Source: an uncultured cyanobacterium
Lineage (GTDB): Bacteria; Cyanobacteriota; Cyanobacteriia; PCC-6307; Cyanobiaceae
Direction of reading: 5' to 3'
Assembly (NCBI GenBank): GCA_903858015.1
Contig: CAIOGZ010000092.1
Span: forward strand, 94,193-158,192
Length of the DNA: 64,000 nucleotides
Position 1 is the first letter of the stretch; every line of letters starts with the position of its first letter. Under the pieces are notes generated by a model. That model made no database searches. It saw nothing but the letters and a program-made list of their open reading frames with translations, and was not told where the DNA came from. Below, piece by piece: positions 10,178-17,518 of the stretch. The translations under genes were made by a program, and so were the position numbers.

Positions 10178-10581
10178 GTCTTCTTGTTGACACGAGCGTC
10201 TGGTCACTGGCTCTGCGCCGTGATGTTGAGCAATCCGCACCCGAGGTAGTGGCCCTCCGCCACGCACTTCTGGGGACAGATCAGGTCTTCACGACAGGAC
10301 TGGTCCTCCAGGAGCTGCTGCAAGGCTTTGCTGGGCCGAAGGACCGAGCCCAGCTGATCGATCGCCTCTCAGCGCTCGCCTTCCTCCAGCCGGTTAAGGA
10401 AGATCACATCGAAGCAGCAGAAGTCCGTAACTCCTGCCGTCGTTGCGGCGTGCAAGTTGGCACCATTGACGCCCTACTCATCCAGCTCTGTCGCAAAAAT
10501 GATCTGACCCTGTTGACGACGGACCAAGACTTTCACGCAGCCACCAAGCACGTTGAGTTCAGGTTGTGGAGCGCAAGGTGA
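10174..10581 (+). CDS. vapC: VapC-type PIN-domain ribonuclease toxin
   Basis: A 135-residue PIN-domain toxin, a magnesium-dependent RNase that probably cleaves tRNA or rRNA. The acidic tetrad is visible: D6 in LLVDTS, E in LVLQELLQG, D in GTIDALLIQL and D in LLTTDQDF. It starts with GTG overlapping the vapB stop by four bases. Both genes lie in the cassette direction and end 144 bp before the next attC-like site, the classic cassette layout. Nothing suggests inactivation. Confidence 0.92.
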   Translation: MSLLVDTSVWSLALRRDVEQSAPEVVALRHALLGTDQVFTTGLVLQELLQGFAGPKDRAQLIDRLSALAFLQPVKEDHIEAAEVRNSCRRCGVQVGTIDALLIQLCRKNDLTLLTTDQDFHAATKHVEFRLWSAR

Positions 10582-10725
10582 TGGTTAATCCCTGTAGCGC
10601 CCCAGCCCCGCCGGTAGTCGCCGCTCTCCTCGATCGTTGGGTGCCACGACTGCCAAGGGTTGCCTCTTTCCAGCTGCGCGAATGACAAGAATGGCCAAGC
10701 CAGTCGATCCCGGCTGGTGTATCAA

Positions 10726-10899
10726 CAAGAACATGTGGTTATCGGACCCGTGAACCACAGCAACATTATGGAGGTCGCAGACCAAAGCCTATGCAGCAAC
10801 AGGGTTTCCGGTCACCTCTGCAGCTGCTCTTTCTGTGGTTCACGGAAAGGAACGGCCGGCCGGTGGTGGTTCACGGAACCACCGATTAACAAGTTAGGT
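10726..10899 (+). other. attC-like recombination site (E)
   Basis: A palindrome of about 174 bp ending in the core GTTAGGT (10893-10899). The outer arms are GTTATCGG (10738-) and CCGATTAAC (-10890), differing by one extra base as attC stems do. The inner arms CCGTGAACCAC/GTGGTTCACGG match perfectly over 11 bp. It closes a 1,002-bp cassette (9892-10893) containing vapBC. The stretch 10582-10725 before it holds no recognisable gene. Confidence 0.65.
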
Positions 10900-10904
10900 C
10901 ACAC

Positions 10905-11228
10905 ATGAGAGATCGCGTACAACCAAGAAAGCTGGTGCTGGCCTTCTTCGGATTTGGGCTGTTTTTGTCCTGCTCGACGAGCGTCTGGGGGTTGGTATCT
11001 AGCCTGTTTAAGCTCAATGAGAATCAGATATTGTACTTATTCTCAACCTCTGCTCAGGTGCTCGCAGGCATATATGGCCTTACCTTGACAGGATTTATTG
11101 TCAGCCGACATCGAAAACTGGTGGCGCAGTTTTGGATGTCGGTTGACAACGCCATTCACCTGAGCCGCCACCGAGTAGTCTTGGCTTATTCCACAGTCTT
11201 TCTGCGGCCAGGTGATGGCGAGCGTTAG
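10905..11228 (+). CDS. Small cassette-encoded membrane protein, unknown
   Basis: An ORF of 107 codons starting six bases after the attC core of the preceding site. Two hydrophobic segments are visible: KLVLAFFGFGLFLSCSTSVW and, near residues 48-68, a second one ending LTLTGFIVS. The frame then runs through a 48-bp palindrome and through the next attC-like site, closing at a TAG inside GTTAGAC, so the last 40 residues are probably not the original C-terminus. No Shine-Dalgarno sequence is seen. I do not recognise the family. Confidence 0.45.
   Translation: MRDRVQPRKLVLAFFGFGLFLSCSTSVWGLVSSLFKLNENQILYLFSTSAQVLAGIYGLTLTGFIVSRHRKLVAQFWMSVDNAIHLSRHRVVLAYSTVFLRPGDGER
11100..11147. repeat. 48-bp near-perfect inverted repeat inside a cassette ORF
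   Basis: The arms GTCAGCCGACATCGAAAACTG and its near-complement (11127-11147) pair over 21 bp with two mismatches around a short loop (GTGGC). It abuts the left end of the next attC-like site. It is too regular for chance coding sequence and may be a hairpin terminator, a fossil insertion end or part of a longer attC. Confidence 0.6.
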
Positions 11229-11230
11229 AC
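11144..11230 (+). other. attC-like recombination site (F)
   Basis: The left arm GACAAC-GCCATTCACCTGAGCCGC pairs with the right arm GCGGCCAGGTGATGGC, followed by GAGC and the core GTTAGAC (11224-11230, GTTRRRY). One or two bases on the left arm have no partner, as in folded attC sites. It bounds a 331-bp cassette (10894-11224). Confidence 0.55.
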
Positions 11231-11676
11231 GCCGTCATGCTCGCCAAGTCTCCACGGTGTCGCCCTTCGGAGGGTGGCAAGTTCTGATGACACGGATTCA
11301 GGTTATCCTGAGAGGGCATTGACACTGGAAAACGATTATTTTGAACGGCTGGGATACGCTGCTTCAATGATTTGTTGGCTCAAGAGATGTCGAGCTGCTT
11401 GGGTCTATTCATGGCAGTGATCTCGAGGCGAATACTGCGCAGACTGAGACGGAGATCACGGGAAAGTTCGCGATCAAAAACTTGGAGATTCCTCCGGTAT
11501 TGTTGAATAAAAACATCATCAATGGCATTTAAGTGTCAAGTCCGAATGAGGTAGACGCGGATTTTCTTGCTAGAGGTTTCTCTTCATCTGATCCGAATGA
11601 CATCGCTGGGCAAGCCAGCTTGGCCGGCGGTTGGTTGATTGGCCTGTGCTAAGGGTATTGGCCGAGCTGAGGGCGT
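11231..11676. other. Gene-free stretch within the cassette array
   Basis: No intact gene. On the minus strand 11383-11530 reads as a 47-codon tail (VFDRELSRDLRLSLRSIRLE in its middle) ending TGA at 11383; it has no start and no family I know. The rest looks like decayed cassette DNA of lower GC. Confidence 0.4.
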
Positions 11677-12132
11677 TCAGGGCCTATTGAGCTCTTCCTG
11701 CAGCTTGTCCCAGTCCTGCGGCAGGTCACCGCGGCGCACCATCTGCTGGAAGACGGCGTAGCAATCATTGCGATCACCCTCCTTGCGGGGGAAGCCCAAC
11801 CAGAGGATCAGCAACACCTTTCGGCCATTGGCCTCGAAGACCCGAAAGAAAAGACGGTAGCGATCGGGCAGACCCAGCCCCTTGAGCCGTCCATAGCGCC
11901 GCAGCGGACCCGTGAGGGCAAAGCGAGCGGCATAGGGATCTGCCGCGATCCGCTCCTTGATTCCCTCCATCACCGCGGCGAGCAGCTTGACCTGCGGATG
12001 CTGCAGGAAGCTCTGCTGATCGAGTTGCTGCTTGAGGCGTTTGACCTCAGCTTTGAGCTGCTCGTACTGGCGCGCGAACAGCTGGGGTTGGAAGACGATC
12101 TCCCAGCCATGGCGCACCAGGGCCGATCTCAT
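11677..12132 (-). CDS. yhaV: YhaV-family RNase toxin
   Basis: A 151-residue toxin of the PrlF/YhaV system, a ribosome-associated mRNA-cleaving RelE-fold RNase. Family features in order: HGWEIVFQPQLF at the N-terminus, a coiled segment with HPQVKLLAAV, GLGLPDRYRLFFRVFE and VLLILWLGFPRKEGDRNDCYAVFQQMV. The ATG overlaps the prlF stop (ATGA at 12129-12132). The pair runs against the cassette direction. No disruption is visible. Confidence 0.88.
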   Translation of the reverse strand: MRSALVRHGWEIVFQPQLFARQYEQLKAEVKRLKQQLDQQSFLQHPQVKLLAAVMEGIKERIAADPYAARFALTGPLRRYGRLKGLGLPDRYRLFFRVFEANGRKVLLILWLGFPRKEGDRNDCYAVFQQMVRRGDLPQDWDKLQEELNRP

Positions 12133-12485
12133 TCCTGCGCAGGCGCGCCCGCTGACTCCATCGTATCCACCGTGACACCGGCGAGCAGCTCATCGTCTTC
12201 TGCCGCCATGGCCTCGGTGTAGGGCAGGGGCCCGGTTTCGACGGTCAACGCCTCACGGGTGAGCAGATCGAGGAAGAGACCGAGCATGAGGCTCCCATCC
12301 TCCGGCTCACCGTTCTGCCGCTCGTTGGGCTCGAAGCGCATCAGCAGGGTGTCGTTGCTGAGCACCTCCACCTGCCCTGGGGCGCCACTGAACTGGGGGT
12401 GATCGCGGTAGAAGGCGGCAGCAAGCCGCAGACCGGAGGAGTTGCCGATCTGGGCCGGGGTGACGCGGTAGCGGGAAGAAGCCAT
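12129..12485 (-). CDS. prlF: PrlF/SohA-type antitoxin
   Basis: A 118-residue antitoxin paired with YhaV. The N-terminus (MASSRYRVTPAQIGNSSGLR, then LAAAFYRDHPQF) matches the AbrB-like swapped-hairpin start of cyanobacterial PrlF-like antitoxins, and the acidic C-terminus is the likely toxin-binding part. It overlaps yhaV by four bases. A palindrome lies 22-42 bp upstream, a plausible autoregulatory operator. The family assignment leans partly on the neighbouring toxin. Confidence 0.78.
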   Translation of the reverse strand: MASSRYRVTPAQIGNSSGLRLAAAFYRDHPQFSGAPGQVEVLSNDTLLMRFEPNERQNGEPEDGSLMLGLFLDLLTREALTVETGPLPYTEAMAAEDDELLAGVTVDTMESAGAPAQE

Positions 12486-12506
12486 GACAAAAACCCCGAA
12501 CGCAGT

Positions 12507-12527
12507 GGACTTACATCGCGTTAGTCC
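12507..12527. promoter_or_regulatory. Palindrome upstream of prlF (candidate operator)
   Basis: GGACTTA at 12507-12513 and TTAGTCC at 12521-12527 form an inverted repeat with six of seven bases paired, 22 bp before the prlF start. PrlF-type antitoxins repress their own promoters, so an operator here is expected. Confidence 0.4.
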
Positions 12528-12651
12528 GAAACTCTAGGACCTTCTGGCCGTCGTGGCCAGGCCCTACACGGTGGTGCGCCTGGCTTGGGACACCCTGGAG
12601 CCGGCTTCGGCTGCACGTTGACGAAGCTGCGGGGGGTGGAACCAATGCATG

Positions 12652-12866
12652 GGGGGCCCTAATCGCAGCCGCGGGCGCCTACCTTCCTCCATTCCGGCCT
12701 CGATGAAGCCCGCGCCGTGGGCAGCCGGCTGAGCACCTCGCTCACCATCTTGGTGCTGGCCCTCACCGGGCCCGGCTGGTTGGTGCACCTGCTGGGCGAT
12801 CGGGCTGCGCCGCCAACGGCTGGACAGCCAAGGGCAGGACAGCCAGGGGCTGGAAGGCAGCGCTAA
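12652..12866 (+). pseudogene. Internally deleted copy of the 8900-9589 membrane protein gene
   Basis: Bases 12652-12684 equal 8998-9030, and from 12685 the sequence resumes at 9393 and continues to the same stop (TAA 12864-12866). The 362 bp between (9031-9392) are missing, joined at a shared CCT. No start is present. One 15-bp low-complexity unit seen in copy 1 is also absent. The upstream 12541-12651 is unrelated to copy 1 and holds no gene I recognise. Confidence 0.9.
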
Positions 12867-12883
12867 GGGGCTGGCGCCAGGAG

Positions 12884-12997
12884 TGCCGCACCATTGAGGA
12901 GTTGCTGGGCCCCAGGGACTTGAACATCACGATGATCTATCGCCATGTGCCCAACTGCGGCCCACTCAGGGGGCGCAGGCCTGCAGCCCTTGTGTAG
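12884..12997 (+). pseudogene. Integron-type tyrosine recombinase, C-terminal remnant (copy 2)
   Basis: Nearly identical to 9607-9720 and ending at TAG 12995-12997; the core reads TMIYRHV, where copy 1 reads TMIYPHV. It belongs to the duplicated segment. The few substitutions change the encoded residues, as expected for dead sequence. Confidence 0.6.
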
Positions 12998-13000
12998 CAA

Positions 13001-13043
13001 ATCGAACATATGGTTATCGGAAGCTGCCAATAAAGATTTAGAC
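13001..13043 (+). other. Collapsed attC-like site (H)
   Basis: The left end ATCGAAC...GGTTATCGGA of site D is joined directly to the right end CCAATAAAG-A-TTTAGAC, losing the stem between two TCGGA repeats. The core GTTRRRY has become TTTAGAC, so the site is probably inactive. It precedes the brnTA cassette. Confidence 0.6.
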
Positions 13044-13072
13044 CCACCGGAAGGCCACTTATTGTGGCGAAG

Positions 13073-13101
13073 TTGACGGGTTGCCTTTCCGTAGCTACTA
13101 T
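13073..13101 (+). promoter_or_regulatory. Candidate sigma70 promoter of brnTA
   Basis: TTGACG at 13073-13078 and TACTAT at 13096-13101 with exactly 17 bp between. The brnT GTG begins six bases after the -10 box, so the transcript would be leaderless or nearly so. Confidence 0.5.
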
Positions 13102-13106
13102 AAAGC

Positions 13107-13404
13107 GTGGAGTTTGATTTCGACCCGCCAAGGACGCAACCAATCTGAGCAAGCACGGCCCCTCCATGGCGACCGCAGCTGACCTCAGCTGGGATGCGGC
13201 ACTTGTCTGGATTGATGATCGGGCTGACTATGGTGAAGTAAGGATGGTTGCCTTGGCTCCAACTGGAGACATACTCTTTTTGTAGCCTTTGTTGATCGCG
13301 AACCAGTAAGGCGAATTATTAGCCTACGCAGAGCCAATCGCCGTGAGTTCAGCCACTATGTCCAAGCCATCAAAGAAGATCAGCCTAAAGATGCCGACGC
13401 TTGA
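13107..13404 (+). pseudogene. brnT: BrnT-type RNase toxin, frameshifted
   Basis: The gene can be read across three frames. It starts GTG with VEFDFDP, then after a one-base loss near 13128 KDATNLSKHGPSMATAADLS, on to VRMVALAPTGDILF. After a second one-base loss in the T-run near 13284 it continues FVAFVDREPVRRIISLRRAN and ends at 13404. The order (KHG, D/DD loop, RIISLRRANRRE) is that of BrnT, a RelE-fold toxin. Both lesions are single-base deletions, so the toxin is dead while the antitoxin gene stays open. It overlaps brnA. Confidence 0.85.
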
Positions 13405-13669
13405 GGAAGATCGGTTGACTACATCGGCAGCGGAATCAGATCTTGATGCCCTTCCGCTTACAGACGAGCAGATGAGCGCGATGGTCCCCATGCGGGTGCT
13501 GCGCGGCCGTCCAAAGTTGGCAAATAAAAAGCAGCTGGTTTCAATCCGGTATAGTCCTGAGGTCATTGACTATTTCAGGGCTTCTGGAGCTGGTTGGCAA
13601 GCCCGCATGGATGCTGTTCTGAAGGACTATATCGAAGCTCACTCCACTGGCGATGCGAAGGGGGCCTAA
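13358..13669 (+). CDS. brnA: BrnA-type antitoxin
   Basis: About 103 residues from the ATG at 13358 (GTG 13343 and ATG 13391 are alternatives). The C-terminal part (LANKKQLVSIRYSPEVIDYF, then RASGAGWQARMDAVLKDYIE) is the BrnA ribbon-helix-helix domain; the N-terminal part is the toxin-binding region. The TAA stop lies inside the left end of the attC-like site, a compact layout typical of cassette genes. Its toxin partner is broken, so it may persist as an orphan antitoxin or repressor. Confidence 0.85.
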   Translation: MSKPSKKISLKMPTLEEDRLTTSAAESDLDALPLTDEQMSAMVPMRVLRGRPKLANKKQLVSIRYSPEVIDYFRASGAGWQARMDAVLKDYIEAHSTGDAKGA

Positions 13670-13748
13670 AATCAAGATTCAGAAGACGGGAGCGAATGGC
13701 GCCGTCTATGCCAAAGTCATGGCACGCTTCTGATCTGGAGCGTTAGGC
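13664..13748 (+). other. attC-like recombination site (I)
   Basis: The left core-like GCCTAAA (13664-13670) overlaps the brnA stop. The arms ATTCAGAAGACGGGAGC and GCACGCTTCTGATCTGGAGC pair with extra unpaired bases on one side, followed by the core GTTAGGC (13742-13748). The arm CAGAAGACGGGAGCG also occurs in the site at 60223-60307, 46 kb away. It bounds a cassette of about 705 bp with brnTA. Confidence 0.7.
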
Positions 13749-13823
13749 ATCGTACCCACCGGGATGCGGCAGCTCGCCGGCTGAGCGATTGCATTTCAGC
13801 CTGCCAGTGCCATCATCAAGCGA

Positions 13824-14077
13824 GTGAACGGAACCCACCGCAAGACCCCCGAAAAGGTATTCACCGATCCCATCAATGGGACCATCCACTGGTCTTGAAT
13901 CGAATCCTTGCTGAAAGCAGCGAGCTGCAGGGTTGTTGAAGCTGCAGCTCATCCGTCACGGCTGAGTTCAACGGCAGAACGATGACCCTCCACCGCCTTC
14001 ATCCCGGCATGGAAGCACTTCGCTACCGGGTGCTGGCCATTCGGAAGTTCATCGAACGCATGGAGATCAAGCCATGA
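13824..14077 (+). pseudogene. hicA: HicA-type RNase toxin, broken
   Basis: Starting at GTG 13824 the sequence reads NGTHRKTPEKVFTDPINGTI, then HWS and a TGA stop. It resumes in the same frame with IESLLKAASCRVVEAA, then in a second frame with SSVTAEFNGRTMTLHRLHPG up to the TGA at 14075-14077. HTRKT...VF.DP..GTI.W..IE.LL.AAGC and FHRPHPGKEA are hallmarks of cyanobacterial HicA. So one nonsense mutation and one single-base deletion have killed it. The stop overlaps the hicB start (ATGA). Confidence 0.85.
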
Positions 14078-14286
14078 TTAATTCCATGGCCTACAAGGGC
14101 TACACGGCGAGTATTGTCTTCGACATTGAAGGCAAGATCATCGTTGGTCGCGTCCTGGACATTGACGAAGTTATCTCATTTCATGGCGAGTCGGTAGCAG
14201 AGTTTGAGCCCAACTTTCATGCAGCCATCGAGGACTATCTAGCCGCATCCAAGGGCCTTGGTTCTGCACCGGAAAAGCCCGCATGA
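14074..14286 (+). CDS. hicB: HicB-type antitoxin, truncated
   Basis: Seventy codons encode the HicB N-terminal fold (MAYKGYTASIVFDIEGKIIV, then ISFHGESVAEFEPNFHAAIEDYLAA). Full HicB proteins are about 110 residues and carry a C-terminal DNA-binding helix pair. In the same frame after the TGA (14284-14286) comes AKVMLRISPEIHAAAIEE, the usual continuation, so the stop is a nonsense mutation and the DNA-binding end is lost. The frame then degrades by 14380. The gap to 14530 holds nothing else I recognise. Confidence 0.8.
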   Translation: MINSMAYKGYTASIVFDIEGKIIVGRVLDIDEVISFHGESVAEFEPNFHAAIEDYLAASKGLGSAPEKPA

Positions 14287-14530
14287 GCCAAAGTAATGCT
14301 GCGCATCTCACCGGAGATCCATGCAGCAGCTATTGAAGAGGGCGCCCGCCGAGAAGAACACCGCCCCCGTCGTCGCCACGACCAGCCTGGCTTGCCTCGA
14401 GTTCAGGATCCAGAGCCTCTGCTGTAGCCACTTGGATCCTCGAATAAACTCCAATAAGGCTCAAGAAGGTCCAGCCGATCGGGACCAGCCAAAATCAGTC
14501 CCAGACCCGCTGCTCCGGCACCCCCTTCCG

Positions 14531-15619
14531 ATGCATCCGCCCACCTTGCCCCTGCCCCGCCGCTCAAACCGCCGCTCCAGCCCGGCAGCGGCCGCAGCCA
14601 AACCGGGCAGCCCAAGCCTCCGATCGGGAGGCCTGGGCCTGGGCTTCGGGCTACCCCTGGGCTTAGGCCTACCCCTGGGCTTAGCGCTGCCCCTGAGCTT
14701 GGCCGTGCCCCTGGCTCTGGCCCTAGCCGGGCCCCTGCTTCCAGCCAGCGCCCAGGCCGCCCCAGCAGCAGCCCCAACAGCCGGAGCACCAGCAGCCGAA
14801 GGCCCAACCGCCGGAGCTCCAGCCGCAGCCCCAGCTGCCGGCGGCCCAACCGCCCTTGAGGCGCCGGCGGCGCCCAGCCCCAACCCCTGGGCCGGCAGCC
14901 TCGAGCTCTACGGCTTCCTGCCGATCCGCACCACCAGCAGCACCACGGTCAAGGGCTTCACCGCCGACACCACCATCTGGCTCGGCGACCTGATCCCCCT
15001 GATCCAGATGACCGCCTCGGGTCGGGGCAGCGTGGAATACGGCCGCTTCGGCCTGTTGGCCGACCTCAGTTACAACCGCATCGGCGACGAACTCTCCACC
15101 ACCACCCCCCGGGGCTTGCTGACGGGCACGGCAACGGTGAGCTCCAGCCTTGGCATTTACGACCTCGCCCTCCGCTATCGCTTCGGTGAGCGCGAAAGCG
15201 CCGTGGCCAGCCCCGGCAGCTGGAGCGTGATCCCCTACGCCGGCATCCGGTTGGTGGATGCCAGCTTGAACGTGGACGCGACAATCCGGGGCAATGGACC
15301 GCTCCAATTGCAGCGCCAGCGCCAGGGAGAACTGAGCAAACTCTGGGCCCAACCCCTGCTCGGCACCCAGGCCACCCTGTTCCTCAGCCCGCGGTTACGC
15401 GCCTTCGGCCGGGCCGATATCGGCGGCTTCGGCCTAGCCGGCAGCCGCGACCTCTCCGGTAACGCCCAACTCGGCCTCGGCTACGCGATCGGCAACAGCA
15501 CCGACCTCAACATCTCCTGGCGTTACCTGGGCCTGGCCTACGACAACGGCGCCAACGTGAGCAGCGGGTTCACCAACTACCAAAACGGGGTGGAATTAGG
15601 GTTGAAGTTCTTCTTCTAA
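14531..15619 (+). CDS. Outer-membrane beta-barrel protein
   Basis: About 362 residues from the ATG at 14531; the frame opens further upstream but that part reads as hicB debris. An Arg-rich start and a very long Leu/Gly/Pro hydrophobic run of repeated LGLPLGL-like units end at PASAQAAPA, a signal-peptidase-like site. An Ala/Pro-rich linker follows. The mature part shows alternating amphipathic strands (LELYGFLPIRT, YGRFGLLADLSYNRIG, FGRADIGGFGLAG, DLNISWRYLGLAYD) and ends in FFF, the terminal aromatic signal of outer-membrane barrels. Its role is unknown. It converges on ftsY. Confidence 0.75.
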   Translation: MHPPTLPLPRRSNRRSSPAAAAAKPGSPSLRSGGLGLGFGLPLGLGLPLGLALPLSLAVPLALALAGPLLPASAQAAPAAAPTAGAPAAEGPTAGAPAAAPAAGGPTALEAPAAPSPNPWAGSLELYGFLPIRTTSSTTVKGFTADTTIWLGDLIPLIQMTASGRGSVEYGRFGLLADLSYNRIGDELSTTTPRGLLTGTATVSSSLGIYDLALRYRFGERESAVASPGSWSVIPYAGIRLVDASLNVDATIRGNGPLQLQRQRQGELSKLWAQPLLGTQATLFLSPRLRAFGRADIGGFGLAGSRDLSGNAQLGLGYAIGNSTDLNISWRYLGLAYDNGANVSSGFTNYQNGVELGLKFFF

Positions 15620-15678
15620 ATCCTGTTCAAGCACTGTCCTGGCCCGACCTGAACTGGCCAACCTGAACCCGATTGGCC

Positions 15679-17514
15679 CTAGCCGGCCAGCAGCGCTTCG
15701 ACAAACTCAAAGCTGTTGAAGGGCCGCAAATCGCGGATGGTTTCGCCGGCCCCCACGAAGCGGATCGGCAGGCCGGCCTCGGAGGCCACCGCCAGGGCCA
15801 CACCGCCGCGGGCGCTGCCATCCAACTTGGTGAGCACCACCCCGGTGAGGCCGGCGGCGCTGGCAAAGGCCATCGCCTGGCGCAGGCCGTTTTGGCCCTG
15901 GCTGGAATCGAGCACCAGCAGCGATTCCACCACCGCCTCCGGCGCCAACTTATCGACGATGCGGCGCACCTTGCTGAGCTCCTCCATCAAGTTGTGCTTG
16001 GTCTGGAGGCGGCCGGCGGTGTCCACCAGCACCAGCTCGGTGCCCTTGGCCTTGGCGGCACCGATGGCGTCGTAAACAACGGCGGCCGGATCGGCATTGG
16101 CACTGGGATTCGATACCACCGGCACGCCGCTGCGTTCACCCCAGACACTCACCTGCTGCACGGCGGCGGCCCGGAAGGTATCGGCGGCAGCGATCAGGCA
16201 GCTGTAGCCACTGCGCACCGCCAGGTTGGCCAACTTGCCGAGTGTGGTGGTCTTGCCAACGCCGTTCACCCCCACCAGCAGCCATACATTGAGGCGATCT
16301 TTTTGGGGGGCCAGCAGGCTGTGGCCACTGGCGGTGATCGGTTCTTCGAGGATGCCGCGCAGCTGCTCCTTAAGGAACCGCAACCCCTCGGCCGGATCCA
16401 CCACCTCTTGGTTGAGGCGCTGGCGCAGGGCCTCGAGCACGCGGTCGGTGGCCTGCACCCCTACATCGGCCCGCAGCAGGGTGGATTCGAGCGCCTCAAG
16501 GTTTTCGGCGCTGAGGGGGTCGTCGCCGAGGGTATCGAGCAGCTGGGCCACGAAGCCCTTGCGGGTCTTCTCGAGGCCGCGGCGCAGGCGGCTGAGCCAA
16601 TCGATCTCCTCCAGCGACACCTCCTCCACCCGACGGCCCTGGGCGGCCAGCACCTCCGCCGACCAGGTGAACTCGGCATCAAAGGCTCCCAAACTGGGCT
16701 CGGCCTGGTCGGCGGCGGACGGGGGCCTGGCGGCGGTAGGCGCGCTCGCGGAACCAGGGGCGCTGGAGGCGGCAGGCTGACCTATGGGGGCAACCGGGGC
16801 GCCGCTGGCGGTTTGGACGGCGGCAACGGGGCCTGGCGACGCGGCGGCGGCGGCCGCCAGGATCTCCTGGCGGCGCTGTTGCCGCTGGGCCGCCGCTAGT
16901 TCGAGCAACGAGGGCGCCGCTGGAGCCTGCGGTTCAGGCGGTGCAGGCGGAGCCGGCGGGGCAGATGGGGCAGGCGGGGCAGCGGTGGGCTCAGCGGGCG
17001 CTGCCGACGGGGCAGCGATGGCGGCAACTGGGGCTACCGACGGCGGCTCCGAGCTGGCGGGCGCTGGCGGGGTTGGGGGAAGAGCTGTCGTAGGGGCCGC
17101 AGATTCGGCGAGCGCTGCAGCTGCGGCGAGCGGGGCCAACTCAGCTGGGGCGGCCTGGGCAGGGGCAACGGCGATTGGCGCAGACTCTGGCGAGGCCGGG
17201 CTGGCGGCGGGCGCCGCGGCCTCCTGCTGGGCCTTGAGCCGCGCATAGGCCTGGCGCGCCCAGGCCAGGGCATCTTGATCCACGGCCGCCGGGGCAGCGG
17301 CAGGGGTTGGTGCCGGCGCCAAGCCAGATGCGGCGATCGGGCTGGAGGAAGCGCTGGGCTCCAGTTGCTCAGGGGCCGCCGGCTCAGGCTTCGCCTGGCC
17401 GGGGGCCTCCGGCTCGGCCAGCGGCGGGGCCTCCGGCGGCGGCGGCGCTTCGGCGGGCGCGCTGCTGGCGGGCTGGGATTCGGCCGCGCCCCGTTTGAAC
17501 CAGTTGAACACCAT
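15679..17514 (-). CDS. ftsY: Signal recognition particle receptor FtsY
   Basis: GTPase that docks SRP-bound ribosomes at the membrane. The last 300 residues are the NG domain: G1 VNGVGKTTTLGK, TFRAAAVQQ, G3 DTAGRLQTK, G4 TKLDGSARGG and GAGETIRDLRPF. The first 300 residues are an unusually long Pro/Ala/Glu-rich region in place of the short acidic A-domain, bringing the protein to 611 residues. I chose the ATG at 17514 (MVFNWFKRG), which is conserved in cyanobacterial FtsY and lies four bases after the nusB stop, so ftsY closes the HpsJ-like/DUF502/nusB operon. Confidence 0.95.
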   Translation of the reverse strand: MVFNWFKRGAAESQPASSAPAEAPPPPEAPPLAEPEAPGQAKPEPAAPEQLEPSASSSPIAASGLAPAPTPAAAPAAVDQDALAWARQAYARLKAQQEAAAPAASPASPESAPIAVAPAQAAPAELAPLAAAAALAESAAPTTALPPTPPAPASSEPPSVAPVAAIAAPSAAPAEPTAAPPAPSAPPAPPAPPEPQAPAAPSLLELAAAQRQQRRQEILAAAAAASPGPVAAVQTASGAPVAPIGQPAASSAPGSASAPTAARPPSAADQAEPSLGAFDAEFTWSAEVLAAQGRRVEEVSLEEIDWLSRLRRGLEKTRKGFVAQLLDTLGDDPLSAENLEALESTLLRADVGVQATDRVLEALRQRLNQEVVDPAEGLRFLKEQLRGILEEPITASGHSLLAPQKDRLNVWLLVGVNGVGKTTTLGKLANLAVRSGYSCLIAAADTFRAAAVQQVSVWGERSGVPVVSNPSANADPAAVVYDAIGAAKAKGTELVLVDTAGRLQTKHNLMEELSKVRRIVDKLAPEAVVESLLVLDSSQGQNGLRQAMAFASAAGLTGVVLTKLDGSARGGVALAVASEAGLPIRFVGAGETIRDLRPFNSFEFVEALLAG

Positions 17515-17518
17515 CGGC

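Noticed and set aside
12541..12651. Open stretch reading VVARPYTVVRLAWDTLEPAS before the duplicated segment
   Set aside because: Short, with no start or family match; may be a gene scrap but cannot be supported.
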